Assembly (NCBI GenBank): GCA_963740205.1
Contig: CAVUDD010000005.1
Span: forward strand, 124,001-188,000
Source of the DNA: UBA2137 sp963740205
GTDB taxonomy: Bacteria > Pseudomonadota > Alphaproteobacteria > Micavibrionales > Micavibrionaceae
Direction: 5' to 3'
Length of the DNA stretch: 64,000 bases
Below are positions 46,989 through 57,041 of this stretch, in pieces; within the stretch, counting starts at the first letter, position 1, and each line of letters begins with the position of its first letter. A program made the position numbers and the translations under genes. The notes under the pieces were generated by a model that was given only the letters and a program-made list of their open reading frames with translations, made no database searches and was not told the DNA's origin.

Positions 46989-47501
46989 TTATTTGCGTTT
47001 AAGGTCTTTGATGTCTTCCGCAGGTCCAAAAACGTAAAGGGGGGGCGGATTTGCAATAATGGTAGGAATTGTTTTGTTAAATGCTTGAATACGCTCGGGA
47101 TTTTCAATAGCAAAGCGGTATTCTCTTGCTGCAACACCACGTCTTAGACGGAAATTATCCATTAAAAGCTCACCATTATCACCACGCTTAAAATTACAAT
47201 TAGCCTCATGAGCGATATGTTGGCCGAACGCATCAATGGTCACATACTCAACACTGACCTTTGGTCCCCGCTCACGCAAATCGATAAATTCCAATTTTGA
47301 GGGATATTGTGTATTAAGCTCTATATAGGTTCGGCATATACCGAATAATATTGTTCCGTTGTAAATAATAGGCTGAACCGCCCACCAATAAAATAATCCA
47401 CCAACTACAAGAACGGTAAAAAAACTCCATTTTTTATAGGATCTTTTTTTGGGAGCAGTCTTTGCAATTCCTTTTCTTTTCAAGGGTTCACGTTTTGCCA
47501 T
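46989..47501 (-). CDS. Membrane-anchored hypothetical protein of the secretion run
   Basis: This 170-residue protein has a basic N-terminus (13 Lys or Arg in the first 26 residues), one membrane segment around residues 27-45 ('SFFTVLVVGGLFYWWAVQP'), and a probable periplasmic domain of mixed strands and helices with two Cys (in 'FGICRTYIE' and 'EANCNFKRG') that could form a disulfide. It follows dotO by nine bases. It resembles no Dot/Icm protein I can name. An inner-membrane accessory subunit is likely. Confidence 0.65.
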   Translation of the reverse strand: MAKREPLKRKGIAKTAPKKRSYKKWSFFTVLVVGGLFYWWAVQPIIYNGTILFGICRTYIELNTQYPSKLEFIDLRERGPKVSVEYVTIDAFGQHIAHEANCNFKRGDNGELLMDNFRLRRGVAAREYRFAIENPERIQAFNKTIPTIIANPPPLYVFGPAEDIKDLKRK

Positions 47502-47510
47502 TACGCCCCC

Positions 47511-50500
47511 TTAAGACTCTGATTTTACACGTTGAGCGACTGCTTCTTTTTTCGAAATCTGTTGCTCCTGTGCGCGCAAAGCTGCTGTTACTAATTCATC
47601 AACGATCTCTTTTATAACTGCGGAAATAGCAGCATTTCTGTTTTCGCCTTGATCTGATTCCGATTTAGTAAGTACACGACGTTTAATTTCCGAACGTGCG
47701 CTGCCCCCAGGGAAGTACGTTGCCAAAACGCGTCTTGCACGCCCAGCACCAATTTTGCTGTAAAGACGATTGCGAATGGCTACATCCTCGGCAGAGGTCG
47801 ATAACGCCCAAAGCTCGATAGGGCCAAGCGTATTGATGAGATGCTGTTCGTAACGACCCTCGACTGTCCCAAGAATAAATAATGCAGGCGCACCGCTTGA
47901 GCGTGGACCAGTTAGGCGATAGCGCACGACGTCGCGTGCAGTTTGTGACAATCCAAAACGCTGCCTGACATTCTCAACAGCGTTTTCGGATACGGCCGTA
48001 CCAAGCACCCAAACACCTGTTGCCAAATCAACCATGTCATCATCAAAGTCATCAAGCAGTTGCGAGGCCAGAACAATTTGTACACCGCGTTTTCTGCCCT
48101 CACGCACGTCGCGGATAATTTGCTTTCTAACTGAACTGGACGAACTGGTTCTATGAAATTCATCGTAACAGAGGCGTTTTGGCGTTTCTGCCAAATCCTG
48201 AATGCGCAATTCGTGGTATTGCCTGAATTTTTCTGGAATTTGCCTGAGCGATTCAAGTCCCATCCACCAGCTACGCACAAGCGCGTGGCGCGCAAGCATG
48301 TACATGATTGCTGTTTGTCTATCTGCCGTATCATCACCTTGAGGTGCAACATCCATCAAATCCAATGAACATACGCGCGCATCGGTAATTTCAAAACGTG
48401 TAACAGACGACAAAATAGGATACTCGCGAATTGAAGACGTAATCATGCGCTCGAATGCGTTAATAACACTTTCGGAGCTTGACCCAATAGAGGTTTCCTC
48501 CATCAATGTTCTGATTTGCGGTCTTCGTGCTGCGGTAATAGCATCACCCAAAATGGGTACAGCATGGCGTTGTGCGAGATTTGCCTCATGATAAAGGCCA
48601 AGATCAAAAAACTTATCAACCAAATCCCACCAATAAGGGTCGGTTGGAAGATGTATATTGTGCTTACGCAGCGCTTCATCAACTTCGGAATCAATGCGTG
48701 GTAGATAAGGTCGTGGCTCAGCGTTTGCCTCCTTATCATTTCTCCATCGATACATCTCATCAACAACAAAACCCGCAAGTTGCGTAATACCATCGTATGC
48801 CTTGTCATTTCCAGGAGGCGTACACAGCAATGTTATAAGTTCAATCAGGTATGAGCGTTCATCCATTAAGGGTTGGCGGCAACCCAACTGAGTATCAAAA
48901 GGATTAATGGCGTATTCCTGACTCATTTGAAGGCGATAATATTCTGCCTCATGCGCGCGCGAGGGTGGCAACGCATCCTTGATAAGCGAAATTAATCCTG
49001 ATGAGGATGGCCCAATATCAATAATTGCGACATGGGGTAATTTTGCCAATCCCGGCGATAAAACCGTTCCGAGGTTTAATGTATTCATCAAAACCGATTT
49101 ACCAGCTCCAGGTTGAGCGAAAATCAAATCAAACCACGTTGTGGTCATATTTGTACCAGTTTGATACGGCCAAACTTTTCCATCTGGGGTACGCAAAATT
49201 ATCGATCCTTCACTAAACGGGCTAGAAGGTCTTTGCCATGGTAAAAGCTTCATCACATCATACATAGGTGCAATGGCAGACGGTGCAGTTCCTGCACAAT
49301 GAATTCCCATTGCAGACGCCATAACACAATCTAGTGGGTCACCTGTGACTTCACTTACCTGACAATACCCCCAACTTTCAACAGCCTGAATAAGGGTAGA
49401 TAAACGATCACGCAGTAGTTGCGCCTCACCTTTTTTTGCCCAAGTTGAAAGTGAAATACGCATACGTACAACAGGCTCTGTACGAGACATCGCCTGCAAT
49501 CCCTCAAGGGCATATTTTATCTGACGGTTAATAGCATTCGTGACACCAAAAATAGTTGCCAAGAAAGACCTGAATTGCATGGATTGTGCACCGCCACCTT
49601 CAATCATAAAGGAAATACGATAAGGCACTCCCGCCTCAAACAGGCGATTCAATAATTGTGGGAATGGGGTGGGATCCATAGGTGCTAGAACAATATCCGC
49701 TCCAGCCCATAACAAATCACCAATCTGAACAACTGTGTTATCAACTACGCGCGCATCACCAACGGCCAATTGCTCTCTAAGAGGTGGCCATAAAATATCG
49801 GACATGTCGCTGTTACTTGTCGGAGCACGCGGTGGAATAGGGTCACCCGGCAAACAGGCGCGCCAGTTATTATTAGCCTTTGCAGGATAAAGGTTATTTT
49901 TGATTGCTGCCAGCGCGTCGTGGACTTCTAGGGTGGTCGAGCTTACGCCTAACTCATCCAAAGCACTTGTTACCGAAGCAACATAACTTTTATGCCTTGT
50001 TCGTAATGCCTCAAGACCAGCGAGAGGGTTTTGAGCATTTGGTGCCTTTACCCATTTTCCGCCTTTCTTGGACTCTTTCTTAATGCGGTCTAACTCTGCC
50101 TTTGAAAGCGCAGAAGGCCTTGTCCACAAAACAAAATAACACTCCTCGTAAGAAAGAAATTTCTCGAGGTGGCGTTCGCGTTCGTCAAATAAATCATCAA
50201 CCTCAAGACCAATATTCTCGGCTGTTCTCTTAGAGGGCTTTACCAGTCTTTCCAGCTCTCGCCCTACACGTGCAGGGTCGCGGACAAAATAGACCTGCAA
50301 GGCGTGGCCTTGCCTGTCGAATCGTGAACCTATTTTGAGAGTAGCAGCCTGAACAATATGGTTATATTCATCCTCACCAATGATTTGGCGACTTCCATCA
50401 ATTCGCAAGTAAGAGACCAGCGAACCATCCATGGCTGCGAGTGTCTTGTCATCATCGGCTGTTTCAATCGTAATAAAGCTTTCAACAGCCTGCTTGACAG

Positions 50501-50540
50501 CAAATTGAAACGGTCTGAGTAGCGTTTCTAGGAATTTCAT
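47511..50540 (-). CDS. dotO: Type IVB secretion ATPase DotO/IcmB
   Basis: DotO is the VirB4-like energising ATPase of the Dot/Icm system, working at the inner-membrane base with DotB. The 1009-residue protein has Walker A 'FAQPGAGKSVLMNTL' near residue 480 and Walker B 'CYDEFHRTSS' near residue 790, spaced as in VirB4/TraU proteins. Length matches Legionella IcmB. It lies downstream of dotN, separated by 91 bases, and nine bases before the 170-residue gene. Confidence 0.95.
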   Translation of the reverse strand: MKFLETLLRPFQFAVKQAVESFITIETADDDKTLAAMDGSLVSYLRIDGSRQIIGEDEYNHIVQAATLKIGSRFDRQGHALQVYFVRDPARVGRELERLVKPSKRTAENIGLEVDDLFDERERHLEKFLSYEECYFVLWTRPSALSKAELDRIKKESKKGGKWVKAPNAQNPLAGLEALRTRHKSYVASVTSALDELGVSSTTLEVHDALAAIKNNLYPAKANNNWRACLPGDPIPPRAPTSNSDMSDILWPPLREQLAVGDARVVDNTVVQIGDLLWAGADIVLAPMDPTPFPQLLNRLFEAGVPYRISFMIEGGGAQSMQFRSFLATIFGVTNAINRQIKYALEGLQAMSRTEPVVRMRISLSTWAKKGEAQLLRDRLSTLIQAVESWGYCQVSEVTGDPLDCVMASAMGIHCAGTAPSAIAPMYDVMKLLPWQRPSSPFSEGSIILRTPDGKVWPYQTGTNMTTTWFDLIFAQPGAGKSVLMNTLNLGTVLSPGLAKLPHVAIIDIGPSSSGLISLIKDALPPSRAHEAEYYRLQMSQEYAINPFDTQLGCRQPLMDERSYLIELITLLCTPPGNDKAYDGITQLAGFVVDEMYRWRNDKEANAEPRPYLPRIDSEVDEALRKHNIHLPTDPYWWDLVDKFFDLGLYHEANLAQRHAVPILGDAITAARRPQIRTLMEETSIGSSSESVINAFERMITSSIREYPILSSVTRFEITDARVCSLDLMDVAPQGDDTADRQTAIMYMLARHALVRSWWMGLESLRQIPEKFRQYHELRIQDLAETPKRLCYDEFHRTSSSSSVRKQIIRDVREGRKRGVQIVLASQLLDDFDDDMVDLATGVWVLGTAVSENAVENVRQRFGLSQTARDVVRYRLTGPRSSGAPALFILGTVEGRYEQHLINTLGPIELWALSTSAEDVAIRNRLYSKIGAGRARRVLATYFPGGSARSEIKRRVLTKSESDQGENRNAAISAVIKEIVDELVTAALRAQEQQISKKEAVAQRVKSES

Positions 50541-50631
50541 AAGTTCATGTCACCATAATTATACGTCTTTGACTATACAACTTACGTATATATTTGAATA
50601 GGGTAAGCTAGTTTTTAAGTGTTGATAAATG

Positions 50632-51318
50632 TTATGCAGATTCTTTAAAGGAATCTTTATATAGATCAATCCATGTATTTGGCACTTTACCGCCAAATGG
50701 ACCGTCCTTTGATCTCCAATAGGCGAGAATTTGTGGGAATTGATTGAACTCCAAATCCTCTTCTTTGATAATACGTCTATCCAATGGAAATAACCTTACG
50801 CCTTCAAGCTTTTTACGACGATCAGCATATTGACGCTTTCCTATATAATCGCTCAATACACTTGCCAGAACATATGGATCATCAGAGCCCAGACGCTCAC
50901 GCACATCATCACGGCGTGTCATAAGGGTATCCAAAATCTTACGCGCTGTTTCGGACATGGGACCTTGTGAAATGCGTGCGACATACAAGGCACGTGAAAT
51001 ATGATGTAAAGCCGCTTGTTCAATCTCGGGTAGCCATATAAGGACACCAGAGCGCATATTAGCAACAGAATTCAAATCGAATGCCTGATGACAAAAAATG
51101 CAGGTTGTTGCAAGATTATCGTCCGTAGGCTGGGATGTTTCATCAATAATATGAAGTTGCTGATATTTACCCGAAATAAAGCCACAGCACTGACACATAT
51201 TTTTATCGCGGTCGAAAATCTTTTGCTTGAGGTCGGTTAAGGCCTCAGGTGTTTTCATATTAAAGAAAGAGGCACTGCCCTTGCGGGCAATGCCTAATGT
51301 TATTGGTAATAGCTTCAT
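50632..51318 (-). CDS. dotN: Type IVB secretion protein DotN/IcmJ
   Basis: DotN is a cytoplasmic zinc protein of the coupling complex that binds DotL. The 228-residue protein has a zinc site with 'CQCC' at residues 42-45 and 'CIFC' at 73-76, as in Legionella IcmJ. The downstream 'FNQFPQILAYWRSKDGPFGG' block is also family-like. It follows dotP by ten bases. Its presence implies a DotL coupling ATPase elsewhere in the genome. Confidence 0.92.
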   Translation of the reverse strand: MKLLPITLGIARKGSASFFNMKTPEALTDLKQKIFDRDKNMCQCCGFISGKYQQLHIIDETSQPTDDNLATTCIFCHQAFDLNSVANMRSGVLIWLPEIEQAALHHISRALYVARISQGPMSETARKILDTLMTRRDDVRERLGSDDPYVLASVLSDYIGKRQYADRRKKLEGVRLFPLDRRIIKEEDLEFNQFPQILAYWRSKDGPFGGKVPNTWIDLYKDSFKESA

Positions 51319-51328
51319 GAAGCCCCTA

Positions 51329-51706
51329 TTAGAATGTTAGTTCATTCAAGCTTGCTTGAGAAACTGTGTTACCATCTCCGATAGTATTCAGAGCGGCTTC
51401 GAAAACGATTGGAAGTGCGAACAATGCACCACCAGCTGCCAAACGAATAGCTCCATCTTTCAGGTGAGTTTGTGTTGGATTCTCAACATGGTCTTTAATT
51501 TTCATGATACCAAGAACACCAAGTAGCAGACCAAACAAGTATGAGAGAGCCGCAAGAAGTGTTGGTAGGTCAGAAACAGACTCAGTAATGTTTCTTGCAA
51601 TACTTGAGAAGTTATTTCCGCCCGCTTGTGCCTCATTTGCTGATGTAATTCCAACAACAATAGCTGCACTCGCAACGAGCATTTGACGGTTGATAATTTT
51701 TAGCAT
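51329..51706 (-). CDS. dotP: Type IVB secretion protein DotP/IcmD
   Basis: A 125-residue inner-membrane protein with an N-terminal signal-like segment ending near 'EAQAGG', then 'LPTLLAALSYLFGLLLG' and a second hydrophobic segment 'LAAGGALFALPIVFEA'. This is the DotP (IcmD) architecture, also shared by DotE. A strong AGGAGG ribosome site precedes the ATG at 51706. The same module is repeated in the upstream gene. Confidence 0.88.
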   Translation of the reverse strand: MLKIINRQMLVASAAIVVGITSANEAQAGGNNFSSIARNITESVSDLPTLLAALSYLFGLLLGVLGIMKIKDHVENPTQTHLKDGAIRLAAGGALFALPIVFEAALNTIGDGNTVSQASLNELTF

Positions 51707-51721
51707 GATTTCCTCCTAAAG

Positions 51722-52832
51722 CTAAATAAATGATACAACTGATAAACCAAAGGTACTTTGGACAGCGTTTAATAACGCCCCCTATATTCACAGCAAATGC
51801 ACCACCTATAATATGTGTTACAGCTGCCATGAGAGATGCCTGTTGACCGCCTTCGGCGACATCACGCAAAATAAATATACCACGAACAAAGGCTATGACG
51901 CCAACAATTATCATAAAGCCAACAACAGCCGAGATAACCGATTCAATATGAGAGTTGATTGCGGCCGATCCTGTACTCAAGGATAACACGCCGAATGATG
52001 CGATTTCTGAGCTGTTACTTACACCCAATGCTCCACCAATCATTCCAGTGAAACTGTCGCCAAAGAATGTTCCAACAGCTGCGCCCATAACAACATCAAT
52101 AGAGAGCAACATACCGGCAACAAGGAATGTAAATATTGTTCCAATCCCGCCAGGTCCTTTTGCTCCCTCTTGGGATGTCTTCAAAAGACGTCCTATTCCA
52201 ATCATTACAAGAATGATACCCGCCAAATATGAGAAGGCAGACACAAGCTTGAGCATAGGTTTGAATATATCAAGAATAAGGAAGAACAACATAGCATCAA
52301 GCCCGCCACCAGAAGGCGAACCGCTTGCAACCTTAAAGTTGTTCAAATGTCCGTCGTTTGTACCGCCTGTAATAGAAACCATTACAGCCTCTAAAACGAT
52401 AGGCAAAGCCAAGAAAGCACCACCAGCAACAAAACGCTTGATAGGCTCCCAGATTTGAACTTGTTGAGGATTCTCAACATGTTCGCGTGTCTTAAGAATT
52501 GCAAAAACAACAAGCGTAATTCCGAATAAGTAACTTACCGCTGCTAAGAGCGTAGGGATTAAAGATGATCCACTGATAATGTTACAAATAACATCACCCA
52601 TCGTGCGGTCGCCAAGTGTATCAAGAACCTGTGATATTCCACCTGGGCTATTACACTGATTAACACCAAAACAAATAGGTGTTCCGACCAGCGTTACACA
52701 GAAATTAAAAGCATGTGCAGGTGAGTCAAATAGAAATACGGACATGAAAAGCAGCGGTGCCGCCAATTTCATAGCAAGACTTTTGAAAGTCAAATTTTGT
52801 CCTGAATTTTCAAGTGTTTTAAACACAGCCAT
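51722..52832 (-). CDS. DotE/IcmC-like protein with an extra DotP-like module, one-base frameshift
   Basis: After a signal peptide ending near 'SPAHA', the protein has a DotP-like hairpin ('LIPTLLAAVSYLFGITLVV' then 'FVAGGAFLALPIVLEAV', about residues 95-160), followed by a second DotE/IcmC-type hairpin ('LKLVSAFSYLAGIILVMIG', then 'FLVAGMLLSIDVVMGA') and a C-terminal membrane segment. The end of the open frame runs through dotP; removing one base of the AAA/TTT run at 51768-51770 gives the natural end 'GGVINAVQSTFGLSVVSFI' and a stop at 51722, 15 bases before dotP. The corrected length is 369 residues. The break is probably a sequence error. Confidence 0.85.
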
Positions 52833-53026
52833 CCCCTAAATTACCAATATTCTTAATTACAACATACTTTGAGACTTCTACGCAAACTTTGCCCACACAA
52901 TACGTAAAAAATCCTTATCTTTCATTATTTTGGCTCAAAAGTATGAAAAAACGATTAATGTAAAATTTTATCTATTTTTAAAAATTTAACTGATTTCAAG
53001 AAGATATAAGAGGTTTGCCTATTCTG

Positions 53027-54341
53027 TTATTCACTAACGGAAGCTTGTGTGCCCTGAACAACCCAACGGCCATTTTGTTGACCTATAAACTGAACTTTCC
53101 CTAAGCCTGGAATTGTATCTCCAACAGCAACAGGCACATAAGCGCTACTTCCTTCTCTTACCAACCATGCACGATTTGGCTCAGCGCTTTGTAATTTCCA
53201 TGAAACGGAAGAAACAACAGGCTGAGAGGGCGTTTGCGGAGGTGTACGTGTCCCTAAAACAGGTGCAGGGGCTGGAGTTGGTTGCACGATGGGCGCAGCC
53301 ATAGGAGCGGGTTTATTCTTTTGCAACTCCAACATTTTTGTTTCCAACCTGTCAACGGAGGACATTAATGATTTTAAATCATCTTTGGTTACAACATTTG
53401 CAGGCATTGAGGTTGGAGCTGAGGATTCAATAACTCTGGGCTCGGCAGCCTCTAAAGCATTCATGCGTACGTCCATGCTATTCATTGTTTTTTGCATTTC
53501 CGTAATGGTGTCACTCATTGTATTAAGGGCGATAAGAATTTCCCTATCAACTTCGTTAGCTGCAGGGGCTTGTTGTTGTGCATTTTCAATGACAACAGGC
53601 TTAACTTCTGCTTGAACCGTAGGCGTTTCGGTTTCCATTTGCCCCATATCTTCAGTGGCCTCAACCATTTCAGGAGCCTGCTCAACTATATCAATACCTT
53701 GTTCAGCAGTTGCAACATTAGCTACATTATTATCTTGAAAACCCTCTTCTATTGTTTCTTCTTCAATACCGAACCCATCGGCAGCATCTAAAAACGATTC
53801 CTGCATAGTGTCCAGAGCCGGAAGATCTGAATCATTAGCCATTTCCTCAACCGCTGAAGGAGGGGCAACAAATCCTTCTTCTTGTACTTGGTTGCATGGT
53901 GTCAGATTGTGCCATCTCTTGAACGGGAGGCTCGGCGAATTCTGGCATAGGTGTAAGAGGGCCATTGGGGTCATCAAACCCCACAATTTGTGTTTCTTCT
54001 TGCTGTTGTGTCGGTGCTTCTGCTGTGGGGACTTGTTGTGGTTGCGGAGCATCTCCAGAAAATAGAGATGAAAGAGCGTAACCTCCACCCCCAAGAACAA
54101 CCAAGGCAATTAATATATATAAAAGCTTTCCAGATTTTTTTGTTGTCTGAAATTCAGGCTGATAATTTTCCCCTTGTCCCATTGAATCAAAGTCATCGCC
54201 TGAATCAAATTCTTCAAAGTCATCCTCGTAATAATCTTCTTCTTGAAAATCCTGATCGTTATCAGCACCCATTTCAATGGGTTCTGCGTTATTTTCGTTT
54301 TCTGTTGGAGAAAATTCATCTTCGTTGTTTATGTCGCTCAT
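53027..54341 (-). CDS. dotF: Type IVB secretion protein DotF/IcmG, one-base frameshift
   Basis: DotF is an inner-membrane protein of the Dot/Icm core complex. The N-terminal frame (from 54341) has an acidic cytoplasmic region, a membrane helix at residues 72-90, and stops near 53847. The second frame continues with a long Glu/Pro-rich stretch and ends in the DotF C-terminal domain ('WKLQSAEPNRAWLVREGS', 'GDTIPGLGKVQFIG', 'GRWVVQGTQ'). Deleting one base of the pair at 53890-53891 joins them in 437 residues. A coiled coil lies around residues 250-320. It is longer than Legionella IcmG (about 270 residues). Confidence 0.87.
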
Positions 54342-54370
54342 AAAAAATACCCCATTCTAAATCAATGAAA

Positions 54371-55798
54371 TTATTGTTGGCCTGTTGTGATACCAGTTTG
54401 CGAAGGCGCAAGCTGCTGTGTAGGTACAAAAAATCCGCCTGCCGGCTGTTGCTGTGTAACAAATGTTCCAGGGACACCCTGTCCGAAAGGTGAGAATTGC
54501 TGCAGAGGCCCACCTAGAACGTTTTGTTGTTCTGGCACACCAGTGTTCACACTGTTATCAAAAACAGGCTCAAGAAACAGTATCCCCACTGGCGCTCCTG
54601 CCTCAACGCGAACAAGGATTTCTGTGCCATCGCCCTGTTCTTCAAGGAAATCTCCCAATTCACGTGAGGCCTCTTCCACCCCATTATAGAGCTCTTCTCT
54701 CGTGTTTAAATCATTAAAGTCTTGGACAACCGTTTCACCATTAACGGTCACAGTTGTGTTTCCTGTATCCGCAATGGCCGATCCAAGGCCTTCAATAAAT
54801 CTTGCGGCGGCAGGTAGGATGATACGGGAAAATAATCTGTAATCCACATCTGTGGACATTCCCGTAAGTGTCGTATTTGGATCAACTGCAATTGCATCAA
54901 TATTGTAGGTGACACCTTTGTGAGAGAGTGTACTAAAAGTCAAAATCAGGTACTTTTCACGGCGCTCGAACGATCCGATTGCGCGGCCTCCTGCAAATGG
55001 GCCAGTCACAAGTTGAACAAGTACAGGGCCACCAATATCGGAATTTGCCTCGATAAGGGTTTGGCCATATTCAATGGTACCGGCAGGCAGAAGCTGAACC
55101 ACTGTAGTTTCCGCTGTGCCTGAAGTTAGGCCATTTTCATCGCGTAACTCTGCATTACCATTAGTCGTTGCCTGAGGGGGCGCAGTGACGCTCATGTAAC
55201 TTAAGGGATCAATTGTTCTGTTTTGCACAATATCATTCATCTGCGCTGACATAGCTTGTGCCAAATCATTCAAGGCCTGCTGACGCGCTATTTCTTCCTC
55301 GCTCGGGCCAGTAGGCTGTTGTGGCAATGGCTGCACAGCCTGTTGCTGCAATTGTTGTTCTTGTAGGCGCTGCCAAGTCTCTAGTGGGTCTTCAGCCTCG
55401 GTCTGAAGTGGCTCATCAGGTAAACCTTCACGTGACGGATTTATTGGGACGGGTAAAAAGCTGTCCCCCGAATCTTCGGCATTAGCCTGCATATCTTCAT
55501 TAATTTCCTCAAGAGCAGCCTTCATTGTAGGATCAAGCTCCTCTGTACCAGGAGCTTCACGTAAATCTTGTTGACCGCCAGAAACCACAGAAGGTGGAAC
55601 AGGATCGCTCCCCCCACCAAAGAAAAAGATAGCCACGATAATAACAAGAATAACCCCACCAACAATCATCAGCTTAAATAAAGGGCTTTGAGTAGGGGAA
55701 CTTCCACCACTGTCAAAGGTATCAAACTCGCTGTCGATATCTTCTACATCAAAATCGTTGTCAAAATCATCATTCTGGTCATCAATATCAGAACTCAT
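54371..55798 (-). CDS. dotG: Type IVB secretion protein DotG/IcmE (compact)
   Basis: DotG is the VirB10-like protein that spans the periplasm from the inner to the outer membrane ring. The 475-residue protein has an acidic cytoplasmic N-terminus, one membrane helix at residues 41-60, a Glu/Gln/Pro-rich linker, and a C-terminal TrbI/VirB10 domain ('LLPAGTIEYGQTLIEANSDI', 'AIAVDPNTTLTGM', 'VDYRLFSRIILPAAARFIEG'). It lacks the pentapeptide repeats that make Legionella DotG over 1000 residues. It overlaps dotH by 11 bases. Confidence 0.92.
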   Translation of the reverse strand: MSSDIDDQNDDFDNDFDVEDIDSEFDTFDSGGSSPTQSPLFKLMIVGGVILVIIVAIFFFGGGSDPVPPSVVSGGQQDLREAPGTEELDPTMKAALEEINEDMQANAEDSGDSFLPVPINPSREGLPDEPLQTEAEDPLETWQRLQEQQLQQQAVQPLPQQPTGPSEEEIARQQALNDLAQAMSAQMNDIVQNRTIDPLSYMSVTAPPQATTNGNAELRDENGLTSGTAETTVVQLLPAGTIEYGQTLIEANSDIGGPVLVQLVTGPFAGGRAIGSFERREKYLILTFSTLSHKGVTYNIDAIAVDPNTTLTGMSTDVDYRLFSRIILPAAARFIEGLGSAIADTGNTTVTVNGETVVQDFNDLNTREELYNGVEEASRELGDFLEEQGDGTEILVRVEAGAPVGILFLEPVFDNSVNTGVPEQQNVLGGPLQQFSPFGQGVPGTFVTQQQPAGGFFVPTQQLAPSQTGITTGQQ

Positions 55799-56939
55799 AA
55801 TCTTCTTCTTCCTTCTTCACATAGGCACGAACCATCTTGCCATTATCAGATAGTAATAATACTGGCGCCTCTTCTAATTCATAAACCGTCATGCCATCGG
55901 CTGATTTTACAGAGCTTGTCCATGCAGGTGAGAGCAACGTTAAAGGTGTACGGAAATATGTTTTTCCATTTACGAGATAAGCAGTTGATTGCGAATCGGT
56001 ACCACTTACGATCATCTTTTCTGCGCCCTGTGGGGTAATACCCTCAAGCACAGTCACCAAATCCTTACCGCCCGCGGATAAGGAAATTTTTGTATCCATA
56101 ACCGGGAGTGCTCCTTTAGGCCCTATGCTCGGAACACGCAAATCGAGACGATAATGAACTTTGTCTCTAACGGTTTTCATCGTCACAACGACAGGCGCCT
56201 TCAAATCAACAAGGCGCACCGACATATTCCCATGCGCGAATTCGCTGAGTGGAGTAATGCGCACAACATTACCCTCTTCCTCGGGCTGTAAAATTTCAAA
56301 TTCGCCTGCCCATCCAATATCCTTGATTGGCCATGGCTCCCCAGTTGAATCAACAAAGTTCAATGTTGTAACAAAACCAACTGCAGTATTCACCTCTTGA
56401 GGTGGTTGACCGGGCTCAAGCGAGAGCGTTTCAACGCCCAGAACGGGCTCGGGATATTCATAAGGAGGTCTTTGAACAGCCTCTTGCGTTTTATCGTAAG
56501 CCTGTAGAAAGCGGCGAATCTCATCAGGAGTTAAAGGTAACAATCCGGTTAAAGAGGCATCAAAGGCCTCGTCACGTAGTGCTTGCTCTAATTCCTCTGG
56601 AGTTATATCGAGTTCGGGCTCTGCATCAGGCAAATTACCATCCAATGGCAAGTTCAGTCCTGGAGAATTTGGCGTTTGGACCGCCAAGTCAGTTTGTGTT
56701 TGAAGACCCTGCTGCACTTGGCTCTCATCAACCGCAATTGCCTGCTCACGCTTGTTAGATTTTTCTCTCACCAGACGGAGTAATTCGCCTGTATTTGCCT
56801 CATCGGCACTAGAGGCCGCATTTTGACCAGGTACTGGCGGTGAAATCGTATCTTGCGCATGCGACGCGCCCATCCCAGACATGAAAATTGTCAGGGTGAT
56901 TGCAAACAAACCAATTTTAAAATTTAATTTCATACTCAC
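55788..56939 (-). CDS. dotH: Type IVB secretion protein DotH/IcmK
   Basis: DotH is the outer-membrane-ring protein of the Dot/Icm core. A signal peptide ends near residue 28 ('ASHA|QD'). The periplasmic domain carries 'LPLTPDEIRRFLQAYDKTQ' and the C-terminal VirB9-like domain with 'GFVTTLNFVDSTGEPWPIKD', both matching IcmK. Length is 383 residues, near normal. It overlaps dotG by 11 bases and lies 102 bases downstream of dotI. Confidence 0.94.
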   Translation of the reverse strand: MSMKLNFKIGLFAITLTIFMSGMGASHAQDTISPPVPGQNAASSADEANTGELLRLVREKSNKREQAIAVDESQVQQGLQTQTDLAVQTPNSPGLNLPLDGNLPDAEPELDITPEELEQALRDEAFDASLTGLLPLTPDEIRRFLQAYDKTQEAVQRPPYEYPEPVLGVETLSLEPGQPPQEVNTAVGFVTTLNFVDSTGEPWPIKDIGWAGEFEILQPEEEGNVVRITPLSEFAHGNMSVRLVDLKAPVVVTMKTVRDKVHYRLDLRVPSIGPKGALPVMDTKISLSAGGKDLVTVLEGITPQGAEKMIVSGTDSQSTAYLVNGKTYFRTPLTLLSPAWTSSVKSADGMTVYELEEAPVLLLSDNGKMVRAYVKKEEEDYEF

Positions 56940-57041
56940 GTGATACTAATCCTGAAAAAATTACCCATTTAGCATAGACTTTAAGATAAAGGTTGAGAAG
57001 GCTTTTGTAAGAGTTTCTTTGATTTCAGATATTTGTTTAAA

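Noticed and set aside
51633..51721. Extended C-terminus of the DotE-like protein, with Cys-rich tail running into dotP
   Set aside because: The tail is a read-through artefact; a one-base correction gives a normal end and stop 15 bases before dotP.
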